Below are positions 18,588-26,687 of a stretch of DNA of 64,000 nucleotides, one piece after another. A program made the position numbers and the translations under genes. Positions within the stretch are counted from its first letter, which is position 1; the number at the start of each line of letters is the position of its first letter. This DNA is from Atopobiaceae bacterium (GTDB taxonomy: Bacteria > Actinomycetota > Coriobacteriia > Coriobacteriales > Atopobiaceae): the NCBI GenBank assembly GCA_030525685.1, contig JAUNEG010000005.1:32154-96153 (forward strand). Reading direction: 5' to 3'. The notes beneath the pieces were generated by a model. That model was not told the DNA's origin. It was given only the letters and a program-made list of their open reading frames with translations, and ran no database searches.

Positions 18588-20214
18588 GAGACCTCCCAAC
18601 GAAAAAATGACAGCGGCCGCGGGCCCTGGGGGCCGACGGCCGCGAAGCGTGCATGGTGGAGCCAAAGGGGAAGCAATCGAACTTGACGGCTTCCCCTCTA
18701 TCAAAAGGGTTGCCGCCCTCCTCGAAGTACACTTCCCAAGGCACCTCGCCATGGTCGCCCGAGTACCACGACGTTATCATAAGCCCGGTCTCGCTGACGT
18801 ATATCTTATCGACGAAGTATTCCAGCACCTGCCCGCGCACCTCCGGGTCGGAGAAGTCCGCGTGCAGGAACTTCTCGAAGTACGCCCGGATGCTGTGCTC
18901 GTCCTCGCACAGGGCGGCGCGGACGTTCTCCGTCTCGATGGCCTCGCCGAGTGCGCGCTTCTGCTCTTCGAGCTGCACCAGGCGCTCCGTGACCGTCTCG
19001 CTCACGACGCCCGACTCGATGACCTTGACGAGGTTCGCCAGGCTCTTCTCGACGTCCCGGCGCTTCGCCTCCAGCCCGTCCAGATACCCCGTGTCGCGGT
19101 AGTTCTTCTCGTAGTACGCGGCGGCGTCCACGGCTAGAGACATCAGGTTCTCGGAATCGTCCAGGATGTCCTCCAGAATCTGCAGGGCCACGTCCTCAAT
19201 CACGTCCTTGCGCAGCTTCTTCATGTCGCACTCGTGGCGGCGCTGGGCGGCGCAATAGTAGTAGTAATACGTGCGCCCCGTCTTGCTCGTGCCGGACACG
19301 CCCTGCATCGGGCTTCCGCATTTGGCGCAGCAGAGCTTGCCCGTCAGCCAGTAGCGCGGCGCCTCGTTCTCGTCCATACCGCGCGCCCGCTGGGAGCCTC
19401 GCCGCTTGTTCTCGGCGAACTTCCGCTGCACGGCCTCGAAGGTCGCCACGTCCACCAGCGCTGGCATGCCGCCATCGACCACGATGTCGCCGTGGCGGTA
19501 CTCGCCGATGTAGGCGCGGTTCTGGAGCATCTTGTTCATCGTCTTCACGCCGAACCTCGCGCCCCGCGTGGTGCGCAGCCCCTGGGCGTTCAGCTCGTCG
19601 CAGATGTCCTGCATCGCCTTGCCCGCCGCGTACTCCGCGAACATCCGCTGCACGAACGGCGCGGTGTCCGGGTCAACGACGTACTTCTTGGTCGCCTTGT
19701 CCACGCCGTAGCCGAACAGCTTGTGCCCGTTGTACAGGGCGTGCTGGGCGTTGTAGTCCATGCCGCGCTGGATGTTCTGCGAGAGCTGGCGGCTGTAATA
19801 CTCCGCCATGGACTCCATCAGGCCCTCGATGAGCACGCCCTCCGGCCCGTCGGTGGGGATGTTCTCCGCCAGCAGGCGTATCTCGCAGCCCGCCTCTCGT
19901 ATGGTGCGCTTGGCCATCGCCAGCACGTACTTGTCACGCCCGAGACGGTCGGTCTTCCACATGATGAGGACGCGGGGACGGATTTTTGCGACCTCCGACA
20001 GCATCAGCTGGAACCCCGGTCGGTTCTCGGTGGTGCCGGATATGGCCGCATCCTCGTACTCCTTCACGATGCGGAACCCGTGGGCGTCCGCCCAGTCGTG
20101 CGCAAGCTCGCGCTGCTGGTCGATGCTCGCCTCGTTCTGCGAGTGGGACGAGAACCGATAGTACGCGATGGCGAGGTTGTTGTCGTTCAGCTCGGCTTTC
20201 TTGCGTCTCGCCAT
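18580..20214 (-). CDS. Large serine recombinase (integrase of the mobile element)
   Basis: This 544-residue site-specific recombinase likely integrates and excises the surrounding element. The N-terminal resolvase domain shows YYRFSSHSQNEASIDQQ with the nucleophile Ser, then MWKTDRLGRD. The recombinase domain includes ALYNGHKLFGYGV. A zinc ribbon (CCAKCGSPM ... CAAQRRHEC) and a coiled-coil segment (LEAKRRDVEKSLANLVKVI) follow. The C-terminal codons run through a stretch resembling the ssrA 3' end and then read chromosomal sequence across a terminator into the patatin start. The last ~25 residues therefore probably depend on the insertion site. It follows the RHH gene directly. Confidence 0.93.
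   Translation of the reverse strand: MARRKKAELNDNNLAIAYYRFSSHSQNEASIDQQRELAHDWADAHGFRIVKEYEDAAISGTTENRPGFQLMLSEVAKIRPRVLIMWKTDRLGRDKYVLAMAKRTIREAGCEIRLLAENIPTDGPEGVLIEGLMESMAEYYSRQLSQNIQRGMDYNAQHALYNGHKLFGYGVDKATKKYVVDPDTAPFVQRMFAEYAAGKAMQDICDELNAQGLRTTRGARFGVKTMNKMLQNRAYIGEYRHGDIVVDGGMPALVDVATFEAVQRKFAENKRRGSQRARGMDENEAPRYWLTGKLCCAKCGSPMQGVSGTSKTGRTYYYYYCAAQRRHECDMKKLRKDVIEDVALQILEDILDDSENLMSLAVDAAAYYEKNYRDTGYLDGLEAKRRDVEKSLANLVKVIESGVVSETVTERLVQLEEQKRALGEAIETENVRAALCEDEHSIRAYFEKFLHADFSDPEVRGQVLEYFVDKIYVSETGLMITSWYSGDHGEVPWEVYFEEGGNPFDRGEAVKFDCFPFGSTMHASRPSAPRARGRCHFFVGRSHV
18601..18643 (-). terminator. Strong Rho-independent terminator at the left element junction
   Basis: A GC-rich hairpin (arms ~18613-18626 and 18629-18643) is followed on the minus strand by six U residues (complement of 18602-18607). 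It lies inside the 3' end of the recombinase frame and just outside the proposed attachment core. It would fit the original terminator of ssrA in the unoccupied chromosome. Confidence 0.75.
18654..18683 (-). other. Candidate left attachment site resembling the ssrA 3' end
   Basis: On the minus strand this stretch reads AGTTCGATT, 13 nt, CTCCACCA. The tmRNA 3' end at 31352-31376 reads AGTTCGATT, 8 nt, CTCCACCA in the same orientation. The shared 8-bp CTCCACCA is the proposed crossover core. The spacing difference and short length leave coincidence possible. Confidence 0.4.
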
Positions 20215-20409
20215 TTACTCGCTTCCTCCTTCCCGTTGCCACATCTCCTCGCCGGCGTGTTCCTCAATCCATCCGTGGATTATCGAGGCAATCGTGACCC
20301 CGCGTTCCGCCGCCATAATCTTGAGCGTCCGCTTGTCATCGACGGTGATGGACAGGGAAAGCACCGTGCGCTCCGGCGCTGCGCCCGTCGTATTGGTCTT
20401 GTCAGCCAT
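20215..20409 (-). CDS. Small ribbon-helix-helix-like protein
   Basis: This 64-residue protein is encoded directly before the recombinase; its stop TAA touches the recombinase ATG. The segment LSLSITVDDKRTLKIMAAERGVTIASIIHGWIEE looks like a ribbon-helix-helix fold (one strand, two helices). It may repress its own operon or assist recombination. An AGGAGG ribosome site lies before the ATG at 20409, and a palindromic AT-rich promoter lies upstream. Confidence 0.7.
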   Translation of the reverse strand: MADKTNTTGAAPERTVLSLSITVDDKRTLKIMAAERGVTIASIIHGWIEEHAGEEMWQREGGSE

Positions 20410-20420
20410 AGTGCCCCTCC

Positions 20421-20455
20421 TAAAATTACTTATCTATATAATTATATAATTTCAG
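20421..20455 (-). promoter_or_regulatory. AT-rich promoter with palindrome upstream of RHH-recombinase genes
   Basis: A perfect 14-bp palindrome TATATAATTATATA (20435-20448) lies just upstream of the ribosome site. It supplies TATAAT-type -10 hexamers on the minus strand and could be the operator of the RHH protein. Confidence 0.5.
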
Positions 20456-20482
20456 GGAGGAAAAGTCAGTCAGTAGGAAGAG

Positions 20483-20512
20483 AAGGCCCGGCATGCCATC
20501 ATGCCGGGCCTT
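20483..20512 (-). terminator. Terminator downstream of the XRE regulator
   Basis: A perfect 13-bp stem (20483-20495 with 20500-20512) with a 4-nt loop is followed on the minus strand by CTCTTCC. Confidence 0.7.
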
Positions 20513-20539
20513 CAGGGTCCTTCGATTCGGCCATCGCGC

Positions 20540-20875
20540 TCACCCCATGTGCTTGTCCAGCGAGGCCTTGAGCGATTCCACGGTCTCCGCCATCACGCTC
20601 AGCTGCTCCTCCGTGCAGGAGTCAAGCACCCGCCGGACGCGCTCCGTGACCGCGTCCTTGCTGAAGCGGGGCGAGTCGTACAGCAGTGCGTCGACCTCCA
20701 CGCCCAGCGCCCCGGACAGCCTCACCATGACCGGGAGGCTCAGCTTCGTGTTCCCCGTCTCAATATGGCTCATATGCGTGGCGGAGATGTCAACCCTCTC
20801 TGCCAGCGCCTCCTGCGACAGACCGCACGCCTTGCGATAGCGGCGTATGCGCTGCCCAATCTCGTAATATTCCAT
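20540..20875 (-). CDS. XRE-family transcriptional regulator
   Basis: This 111-residue DNA-binding protein has an N-terminal HTH_3 domain (IGQRIRRYRKACGLSQEALAE; ISATHMSHIETGNTKLSL). A helical C-terminal half (VTERVRRVLDSCTEEQL) probably mediates dimerisation. The start MEYYEIG at 20875 is preferred, with GGTG five bases upstream. An ATG eight codons earlier has no ribosome site and lies in the palindromic operator. It is divergent from the small peptide and lipoprotein genes and probably controls them and itself. Confidence 0.85.
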   Translation of the reverse strand: MEYYEIGQRIRRYRKACGLSQEALAERVDISATHMSHIETGNTKLSLPVMVRLSGALGVEVDALLYDSPRFSKDAVTERVRRVLDSCTEEQLSVMAETVESLKASLDKHMG

Positions 20876-20882
20876 CCTTTCA

Positions 20883-20955
20883 CCGCCTATACAATTCATC
20901 TATCACTTGAATTGTATGGAGGTTTTATGTCTAATAGAATATACTGTATAGGCGG
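20883..20955. promoter_or_regulatory. Nested inverted repeats between divergent XRE and peptide/lipoprotein genes
   Basis: Two perfect inverted repeats are nested. The inner pair is ATACAATTC (20889-20897) and GAATTGTAT (20909-20917), 11-nt spacer. The outer pair is CCGCCTATACA (20883-20893) and TGTATAGGCGG (20945-20955). They share half-sites, giving three related TGTAT-type boxes. This is a good candidate operator for the XRE protein. Confidence 0.65.
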
Positions 20956-21028
20956 TTTTCCGCTCATATACTTCATGTTTTTCGGCTCAGCATGTATCAT
21001 GGAACCTATCTATGGAGCCGTGCCTTGA
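20927..21028 (+). CDS. 33-residue hydrophobic peptide ORF
   Basis: A short reading frame begins at ATG 20927 with GGAGG four bases upstream and ends at TGA 21026-21028. The product is mostly hydrophobic (FPLIYFMFFGSACIM in the middle) and could be a single membrane-spanning peptide. It lies between the XRE operator and the lipoprotein gene, in the same direction as the latter. No family is recognised. It could be a leader peptide, a toxin-like peptide or fortuitous. Confidence 0.45.
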   Translation: MSNRIYCIGGFPLIYFMFFGSACIMEPIYGAVP

Positions 21029-21078
21029 CGGACGCGGCGGGAGGGAAGACGACTATTCATGAACACGGAGGTAGCAAT

Positions 21079-22101
21079 ATGAAACAGAAAGCAAAATCCG
21101 CCGTCGCGGTCGCGGCGGCATGTCTGCTCGCGGTCTCCCTCACGGGCTGCGGCGGCACGAACAGCACGAAACAGGAGGAGCCTCAGAACGAGACCACACA
21201 ACAGGAGCAGAGCGCCCCTGCCCCCGAGCCGGAACCAGAGGACACACTGGAGAGTCATGTGTCAATCACCGACGTCAGCCTGTCGGAAATCAAAGTGTAC
21301 TCAACAAGTGTGGACAGCTACGACCCAGAGCGCGGTTACGTCATACAGGCGACCGTGACCAACGACAACGACGAGTCCTGCGACATCACTCCGTACTTCG
21401 CCGTGGACATAACGGGCGACGATGACTACGGAGCAGAACAGACCCAAAGGGTCATCATCTCCGGCAGCGAGATATTCACCCCCTACGGCCCCGAACCCGC
21501 AATGCAGAGCATGCAGCCCGTCGGTCTCGCCCCGCACGAGACCAAAGACGTCAGATACTACGTCTATCTGGACGGCGCCGGCCCGATTCTGGCATCACCC
21601 TTGTCAAACGACAAAGAAGATACGTCTGAGGATTACGGAATCGGTCCGCTTGACTCCATCCCACTCGGAGGCGATGAAGACGGAAAATACTATTCCCATG
21701 AAATAACCTCTCTCGCGAACGTCGAGGTCGTCTCGTTCAGCGTAGCCGAGTCGAGCATGACGTATATTCCCGCCGACGAATGGGGGAAGGGCGTCATTCT
21801 GAACGAGGAGTACGACGACGGTTCGAGCTGGGGCGGCTATCCCACCTACGAGAGCATCATCACCGGCTCCATCGCCAACCCGACGCAGGACCGATGGCTG
21901 TCAGCCACAGCCCAGTTCGACGTCGCCCTGAGCGGGCAGACGCTGAACTCCGCGGGGCTTCGGGGAACCTACGCCACCCTCGACCACGTGGACAGGGGAG
22001 CTTCCGCCGAGCTTACCGAGAACTCCATCGTCACCACGCAGAACGACTACGACGTGACGCTCACCCCGGCGCTTCTGGCATATGAGCCGGACTTGGGCTA
22101 A
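21079..22101 (+). CDS. Cargo lipoprotein of unknown function
   Basis: This 340-residue protein has a typical lipoprotein signal (KSAVAVAAACLLAVSLTGCGG, lipobox LTGC) and then an acidic, Gln/Glu/Pro-rich linker. The mature part contains two beta-rich segments that read like DUF-type immunoglobulin-like domains (YVIQATVTNDNDESCDITPYF; GSIANPTQDRWLSATAQFDVAL), similar in pattern to FxLYD/DUF5067-type surface lipoproteins. GGAGG stands 7 nt before the ATG. Its gene is followed 25 bp later by the next cargo gene. Function is not recognised. Confidence 0.75.
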   Translation: MKQKAKSAVAVAAACLLAVSLTGCGGTNSTKQEEPQNETTQQEQSAPAPEPEPEDTLESHVSITDVSLSEIKVYSTSVDSYDPERGYVIQATVTNDNDESCDITPYFAVDITGDDDYGAEQTQRVIISGSEIFTPYGPEPAMQSMQPVGLAPHETKDVRYYVYLDGAGPILASPLSNDKEDTSEDYGIGPLDSIPLGGDEDGKYYSHEITSLANVEVVSFSVAESSMTYIPADEWGKGVILNEEYDDGSSWGGYPTYESIITGSIANPTQDRWLSATAQFDVALSGQTLNSAGLRGTYATLDHVDRGASAELTENSIVTTQNDYDVTLTPALLAYEPDLG

Positions 22102-22126
22102 AACGCCTGAAGTGAGGAGAAAAACC

Positions 22127-23380
22127 ATGGATAAAATCAAGCAATGGATTTCAAGCCACAAGCCGCAGACGGCGGGCATTGCCGTGACCGTCGTGCTCGC
22201 ACTCGCACTCGGAGGCGTGGGCATCGCCTACACGACCGGCGCCTTCACGCCGGGAGATGCGAACAGGCCCGTGACCGAGACGAAGAAGACTGATAAGACC
22301 AAGACCGAGGACGAGGCCAAGACCGCCGAGGTCACCCTCAACGTCACCGCCGATGCGGGTTGGGACGAGGCTTCCACCCCCGCCATCGCCCACATCAAGG
22401 GCACAGACGGCACCGACACCGAGGGCGTCGACTTCTACCACGCCGTCGCGCCCGATGCCGAGGGCAACAAAGGTGCCTCCACCGTGACGCTCGCCGAGGG
22501 CGGCTACACCGTGAGCCTCATCAGCCCCGTCAACGCCGACGGCTCCGCCTACGAGGTCCCGGGCACCGGCAAGCCCGTCGACGTGACCGTGGACGCCGAC
22601 ACCCAAGACGCACCCGCCGTCGACTGCCCGATGACGCGAGTCCCCGCCGACGAGGTCACCGACGAGATGCTCGCGGACATCGTCGAGAAGACCAAGGACG
22701 CCGTCGAGGGAGGAGACGAGACCCTGAAGGGCGAGGCGGGCACGGACGTCCTTGCCAAGCTCGAGGCCAACGTGGCCGCCAATGCGAACGTCACCGACGA
22801 GACCAAGCAGACCGCGAAGGACGCCGACAAGGAGGTCGACGTGGACGGCGCGCCCGCGAAGACCGCGCCGAAGGCACCCGATGCGGGCAACAAAGGCTCT
22901 GACAAGGGTTCCGACAAGGGTCGCGTCGTGGCACCGGCCAAGCCGTCCGCCCCGTCCAAGCCCTCCAAGCCCTCCGGCACGAACGCCTCGTCGAGCAAGC
23001 CCGCGAAGCCCGAGCCTAAGCACGAGCACCGTTGGGTGGAGCATAAGGCCACCCGCCAGGTCTGGGTCGAGAACTGGGTTGACGTGCCCGACTACGAGAC
23101 GCGCGAAATCTCAGGTGGCCAGCTGTACACGCCCACCGACGACCCCGACTTTTGGGCGCCGAACGGCGAGACCTATTGGTTCTACACGGATGCCGACCGT
23201 GAGGCGTTCCACAATCTCATTATCAACAAGATAAAGAACGAAGACTACACCGGTAGCTATATCAACCGCTCCAAGACCGAGAAGGTCCAGGTCGGCTCCC
23301 ACAGGGAGGACCACGGCCACTGGGAGACCGAGACCTACGTCGACTACGTCTACTGCGCCGACTGCGGTGCGCGAAAGTAG
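22127..23380 (+). CDS. Membrane-anchored surface protein with C-terminal His/Cys repeat region
   Basis: This 417-residue protein starts MDKIKQWISSHK and has one membrane helix (residues ~15-35, AVTVVLALALGGVGIAY) with an acidic, presumably extracellular body. Residues ~60-170 look beta-rich (AEVTLNVTADAGW; GGYTVSLISPVN). A Lys/Pro/Ser-rich linker follows. The C-terminus carries the EHRWVEHKATRQVWVENWVDV and YVDYVYCADCGARK pattern found in surface proteins of gut Actinobacteria and Firmicutes, possibly a small metal site. GTGAGGAG precedes the start. Function is unknown. Confidence 0.7.
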   Translation: MDKIKQWISSHKPQTAGIAVTVVLALALGGVGIAYTTGAFTPGDANRPVTETKKTDKTKTEDEAKTAEVTLNVTADAGWDEASTPAIAHIKGTDGTDTEGVDFYHAVAPDAEGNKGASTVTLAEGGYTVSLISPVNADGSAYEVPGTGKPVDVTVDADTQDAPAVDCPMTRVPADEVTDEMLADIVEKTKDAVEGGDETLKGEAGTDVLAKLEANVAANANVTDETKQTAKDADKEVDVDGAPAKTAPKAPDAGNKGSDKGSDKGRVVAPAKPSAPSKPSKPSGTNASSSKPAKPEPKHEHRWVEHKATRQVWVENWVDVPDYETREISGGQLYTPTDDPDFWAPNGETYWFYTDADREAFHNLIINKIKNEDYTGSYINRSKTEKVQVGSHREDHGHWETETYVDYVYCADCGARK

Positions 23381-23402
23381 TAGCACCGGACGCTTTCGCA
23401 CA

Positions 23403-23432
23403 GGCGCCCCTCATCCGAGGGGCGTCTTTTTT
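23403..23432 (+). terminator. Terminator after the surface-protein gene
   Basis: A strong GC stem (GGCGCCCCTC paired with GAGGGGCG-type arm, 4-nt loop) is followed by six T residues. Confidence 0.85.
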
Positions 23433-23544
23433 ATGGCGCAGGCGGCGCCGAGACGCCGCCGGGAGCGCGCGTACCCGTGGGAGGGCGGGCGCATACCCCC
23501 GAAAGTATGCGGTCGGGCGCCCGACACGCTCCAGCCCCGACACT

Positions 23545-23697
23545 GTCATTCGCGTTTCTTGGTACGACACCGATGTCGCAACGGCATCGGGAGGCAGAGC
23601 CCTTGGCGCACGGGCGGATGCAGAAGAGAAGGAGCATTACAAACAGGAGTCCTACGTGGACTACCAGTGTTGCACTGGCTGCGGTGCGACGAAATAG
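23545..23697 (+). pseudogene. Fragment of a second surface-protein gene (C-terminal repeat)
   Basis: An open stretch without a start codon ends in HYKQESYVDYQCCTGCGATK and a stop at 23695-23697. It closely parallels the end of the preceding gene (ETYVDYVYCADCGARK). It too is followed by a GC hairpin with a T-run. This looks like the remnant of a related or duplicated gene whose 5' part is gone. The remaining sequence in 23433-23865 shows no gene. Confidence 0.6.
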
Positions 23698-23722
23698 CGC
23701 AGGGAATCTGCCCGCGTACGCG

Positions 23723-23752
23723 AGGCGCCCCCCTTTGAGGGGGCGCTTTTTT
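23723..23752 (+). terminator. Terminator after the surface-protein fragment
   Basis: The stem AGGCGCCCCC with GGGGGCGC and a short TTTGA loop is followed by six T residues. Its layout matches the terminator at 23403-23432. Confidence 0.85.
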
Positions 23753-23865
23753 CGCGTACAGCCTGAATGCGAATGCAGGGCCTCCGTTCCCCTGGGTGGA
23801 ACTGCCCCCTTCGAAGGATGCCTTCGGCATCGGGTGCGCACGTGAAGCAGAAAGGAGGTCCAAGC

Positions 23866-24204
23866 ATGGACGAAGACTGGAAGAAGCTTCACGGAACGAA
23901 GGAAGACGTCGCGTGGCGCATCAGGGTGCTCAAGCGCACCTCGCGCTCGCTCGCAGCCAAGGCGAAGGAGCTGGAGCGGATGACCGAGGCTGACGCGGAC
24001 ATGCCCGCCATGGACAACGAGTCGCTGGGACGGGTGCTGCGGCGCATCGACAACGTGATGGAGTGGCGGTTCGTTGACGCGCTGGGCGAGGTTCAGCTGG
24101 ACGCCGACATCCTGTCGGAGAGCATCGACTGCGAGACCCTGCGCGCCATGCGCGAGTGCGTCGTACACGCCCTCGAAGGGCTGGAAGGGGGCGGCCGTGG
24201 CTGA
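23866..24204 (+). CDS. Hypothetical small charged protein
   Basis: This 112-residue soluble protein is rich in Lys, Arg, Glu and Asp and predicted mostly helical (VLKRTSRSLAAKAKELERM; ALGEVQLDADILSESIDCETLRAMREC). A textbook ribosome site (AAAGGAGGT, 8 nt before ATG) fixes the start. It overlaps the next gene by 8 nt. No family is recognised. Its position beside the mobilization genes suggests an accessory gene of the element. Confidence 0.7.
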   Translation: MDEDWKKLHGTKEDVAWRIRVLKRTSRSLAAKAKELERMTEADADMPAMDNESLGRVLRRIDNVMEWRFVDALGEVQLDADILSESIDCETLRAMRECVVHALEGLEGGGRG

Positions 24205-24475
24205 GTTCGGCATCGAGACCTACGCAGACCTGGCCGAGACCTGCCGGGGCATGGTGCTCGCCAACGAGGTCGCCAAACGCCCCTTGGAGCTTGTGAGCGG
24301 CGAGCTTCTGCCCTGGGACGAGGTGTTCCAGTGGTACATCGTGCAAGACCCCTCGTTCCTCATGGGGCACACCGACGAGCCGGTGTTCTACGACGGGGAG
24401 CTTGGTCTGTACGTGTGGGGTGTGACAACCTTCGGCACGGGCTGGTCGATTCTGCCCGCGCCCGAAATCCACTGA
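24197..24475 (+). CDS. Hypothetical small protein, coupled to upstream gene
   Basis: A 92-residue reading frame starts at GTG 24197 (MAEFGIETYADLAETC). It overlaps the upstream gene's end and has GGGGGCGG as a plausible ribosome site. The product has no signal or membrane segment. It contains aromatic-rich beta segments (EVFQWYIVQDPSFLM; GLYVWGVTTFGTGWSIL). No family is recognised. A bidirectional terminator follows. Confidence 0.65.
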   Translation: MAEFGIETYADLAETCRGMVLANEVAKRPLELVSGELLPWDEVFQWYIVQDPSFLMGHTDEPVFYDGELGLYVWGVTTFGTGWSILPAPEIH

Positions 24476-24487
24476 CCCGAAAGAAAG

Positions 24488-24511
24488 GGAGGCAGCGTTC
24501 GCTGCCTCCCT
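24488..24511. terminator. Bidirectional terminator between accessory genes and relaxase
   Basis: A perfect 11-bp stem (24488-24498 with 24501-24511) is flanked by TAATCTTTTT on the plus strand and by TTTCTTTC on the minus strand. It serves both converging units. Confidence 0.85.
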
Positions 24512-24523
24512 AATCTTTTTCGC

Positions 24524-26101
24524 CTACTCGTACTGCTTGTCGGCCTCTGCCTGCGGATTCGTGCTGTTGCCGAAGCTCATATTCGCCCGTCGCTCGCGAT
24601 GCGCCATCGTCTCGCGTTTCTCGCGCTCGTGCTCGTTGCCGACAGCCTTCTCCGCCGCCTTCAGGCGCTTCTCGGCGTCCCACATGTCCCTGCGAGATTC
24701 GTAGAGCCGCTGCTCGACTTCCTCGCGCCGGCACTCAAGCAGCTCGCGCTGCATCCGCCGAATCATCTCGCTCAGCATCATGGCCGTCATGTCCGCCATC
24801 ATGCGCGACACGGGGTCGCGGGCGTCGTGCCCGGTCTTGGCGAGGAGCCACGCCCCGCTGAGCAGGGTCGGGCACTTGGAGCGGCGCAGCTCCTCGGCCT
24901 GCTGCTTGGACATGCGGAAGTTCGCCCTCGCGGCGTCCACCTCCCCGCGCAGCCTCGCCAGCTGCTCGTCGGGGTGCCGCTGCGCATCCACGAGCCGCCG
25001 GAAGCGGTCGTCTGCGAACGGCCTGCCCTGCTCGCGTCGCTGGTTGATGTGTGCCGTCTGGAGGTCGCCTGCCATCTGCTCCACGTCGGACTCGGTGACG
25101 AAGTACGTGCCGAACGAGGCGTCCCCGGGAACGTCCGCCTGCGGCGGCTCCTCCGCCGCGGCGACGGGTTCGCGCTCCGGCTCGGCTTCCCGCACGGGCG
25201 TCGGCTCGGGTTCCGTCACCTGAACCTGCGGCTCTTCCTGCGCCCTGGCTTCTGCCTGCGCGTCCATCTGCCGCTGCTTCTCCTCGAAGTAGACCTCGAT
25301 GCCCTCGCGGGTCAGGTCGTCGGCGAGGTTGGACGCCCGGCGCTTGCGGGTGCGGCGCTTGGGACCCCACCCGTCCACCGCCTTGTACGACCAGCCCGTC
25401 GTGACCTCGCCCGTCTTCCTGTCGGTCTTGGTCGTCTCCTTCAGCGTGACGCCCTCGCGCTCGAGGTTGCGCCTGAACCCTTCCAGCGAGTCCGCGCCGT
25501 CACGCGCCTGCGCCACCTTGTCCCCGAGATGACGGTCGAAGGAGTCGTACTTGAACGTGTCGCGCCTCTCGGCCCAGGTGGACATCTGCCTGTCCGCCCC
25601 GAGCACCTGGAACCCGTTCTCACGGCTCAGCTTGTCGTTCACGGCCTGCACGCGGGGAGCATAGAGGCTCGTGTCCCCTTTGTTGATGACCTGCCCGGTG
25701 CGGCTGTCGTGGTTCGCGATGGTCGCATGGGCGTGCACGCAGCCGCCCTCGCCGTCCACGTGCATGGTGACCCAGCACACGGAGTCGGGGGCAAGCTCGT
25801 GGCACAGCTCGTAGGCATACTCCATGCCCCGCTGGATGTCGTCCGGGTCGTTCGGGTTCAGCTCGTCGGTCGCCCACGACACGCGGACCTCGTACCCCTC
25901 GTTGACCGCGTTCGGGTGCCTGCCTTTCAGCCCCTCGCAGTAGACGATGAAGTCCTCCCTCGATGATGCGTCGCCCATCTGCGCGGCGATGCGGTCCGTG
26001 TCGTTCCTCAGATGCTCGCGTCTGCGCTCGCCCTCTCCGAACTCGGTGTACGACATGCGGCCGCGCACGTTCGGCAGGGGCTGCACATGCGTCGTCGACA
26101 T
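24524..26101 (-). CDS. mobA: Relaxase/mobilization nuclease (MobA-like)
   Basis: This 525-residue relaxase would nick at oriT and lead the strand during transfer. The N-terminal third has a candidate tyrosine region (MSYTEFGEGERRREHL), and the metal-binding histidine motif III reads CVHAHATIANHDS near residue 130. Further conserved patterns include NDKLSRENGFQVL. The C-terminal half is acidic/basic and helical (QRQMDAQAEARAQ; CRREEVEQRLYESRRDMWDAEKRLKAAEK), likely coiled coil. Its ATG overlaps the last base of mobC's stop. MOB family assignment (P or Q type) is not certain. Confidence 0.88.
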   Translation of the reverse strand: MSTTHVQPLPNVRGRMSYTEFGEGERRREHLRNDTDRIAAQMGDASSREDFIVYCEGLKGRHPNAVNEGYEVRVSWATDELNPNDPDDIQRGMEYAYELCHELAPDSVCWVTMHVDGEGGCVHAHATIANHDSRTGQVINKGDTSLYAPRVQAVNDKLSRENGFQVLGADRQMSTWAERRDTFKYDSFDRHLGDKVAQARDGADSLEGFRRNLEREGVTLKETTKTDRKTGEVTTGWSYKAVDGWGPKRRTRKRRASNLADDLTREGIEVYFEEKQRQMDAQAEARAQEEPQVQVTEPEPTPVREAEPEREPVAAAEEPPQADVPGDASFGTYFVTESDVEQMAGDLQTAHINQRREQGRPFADDRFRRLVDAQRHPDEQLARLRGEVDAARANFRMSKQQAEELRRSKCPTLLSGAWLLAKTGHDARDPVSRMMADMTAMMLSEMIRRMQRELLECRREEVEQRLYESRRDMWDAEKRLKAAEKAVGNEHEREKRETMAHRERRANMSFGNSTNPQAEADKQYE

Positions 26102-26559
26102 CAGACGTCACCCCCGCTCTCCACATGGGCCTGCAGGTCCGCACGCAGTCCCTCGACCTCGGCGCGGAGCTTGTCCACCGAGTCGCGGAACCCGTCGAAC
26201 GCCTCCGCCGCCTCCCCGGTGGTCATCCGTTCGCGCGTCGCGTCCAGCAACCTCATGCCGTTGGGGCGACGGTTTCGCTCGCGGGCTATCTGGTTCACGT
26301 TGACGCCGATGCGGTTCAGCTCCATTCGGACGCGGTCCAGCAGCGGAACGTCCAGAACCACCACATGCGTCCGCGGTGCCTGCCGTCTCTCGTACAGGGC
26401 ACCGCGAAGGAAATTCGAGCGCGACTGCCGTCCGCGCCTCTCGTCCAGCAGGGAAAGCTCCTCGTTGCTCATGCGCACCTGGACCACCTTGTCGCGGCGG
26501 CTCCTTTCGTGTCTCTGGCGCGTCGCTTTCCCGCTTCTAATCTCATACACATCCGCCAT
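26101..26559 (-). CDS. mobC: Relaxosome protein MobC-like
   Basis: This 152-residue basic protein has an N-terminal ribbon-helix-helix pattern (KVVQVRMSNEELSLLDERRG ... RSNFLRGALYER). The MobC signature LNRIGVNVNQIARERNR follows, then a C-terminal coiled coil (VDKLRAEVEGLRADLQAHV). It should bind oriT and help the relaxase open the strands. It lies directly upstream of the relaxase gene and downstream of a palindrome-rich non-coding region. Confidence 0.88.
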   Translation of the reverse strand: MADVYEIRSGKATRQRHERSRRDKVVQVRMSNEELSLLDERRGRQSRSNFLRGALYERRQAPRTHVVVLDVPLLDRVRMELNRIGVNVNQIARERNRRPNGMRLLDATRERMTTGEAAEAFDGFRDSVDKLRAEVEGLRADLQAHVESGGDV

Positions 26560-26687
26560 GCGGAACGCCTCCTTTTCTGCTATCCAAAATCACCGCCTCC
26601 GGCGGACATCTCAAAACCCGGCTTTCGCCGAATTTCGCATTCTTTTCGCGAAAAGGGGGAGAGAGCAAGCATTGACTCCGTAGGTAC

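Noticed and set aside
18654..18661. Firm attL call from the 8-bp CTCCACCA match alone
   Set aside because: Eight bases can match by chance and CCA-type ends are common, so it is kept only as a hypothesis supported by the adjacent AGTTCGATT and terminator.
23433..23865. Additional intact gene after the surface protein
   Set aside because: No frame has both a start with ribosome site and a family-like product; only a 3' fragment is recognisable.
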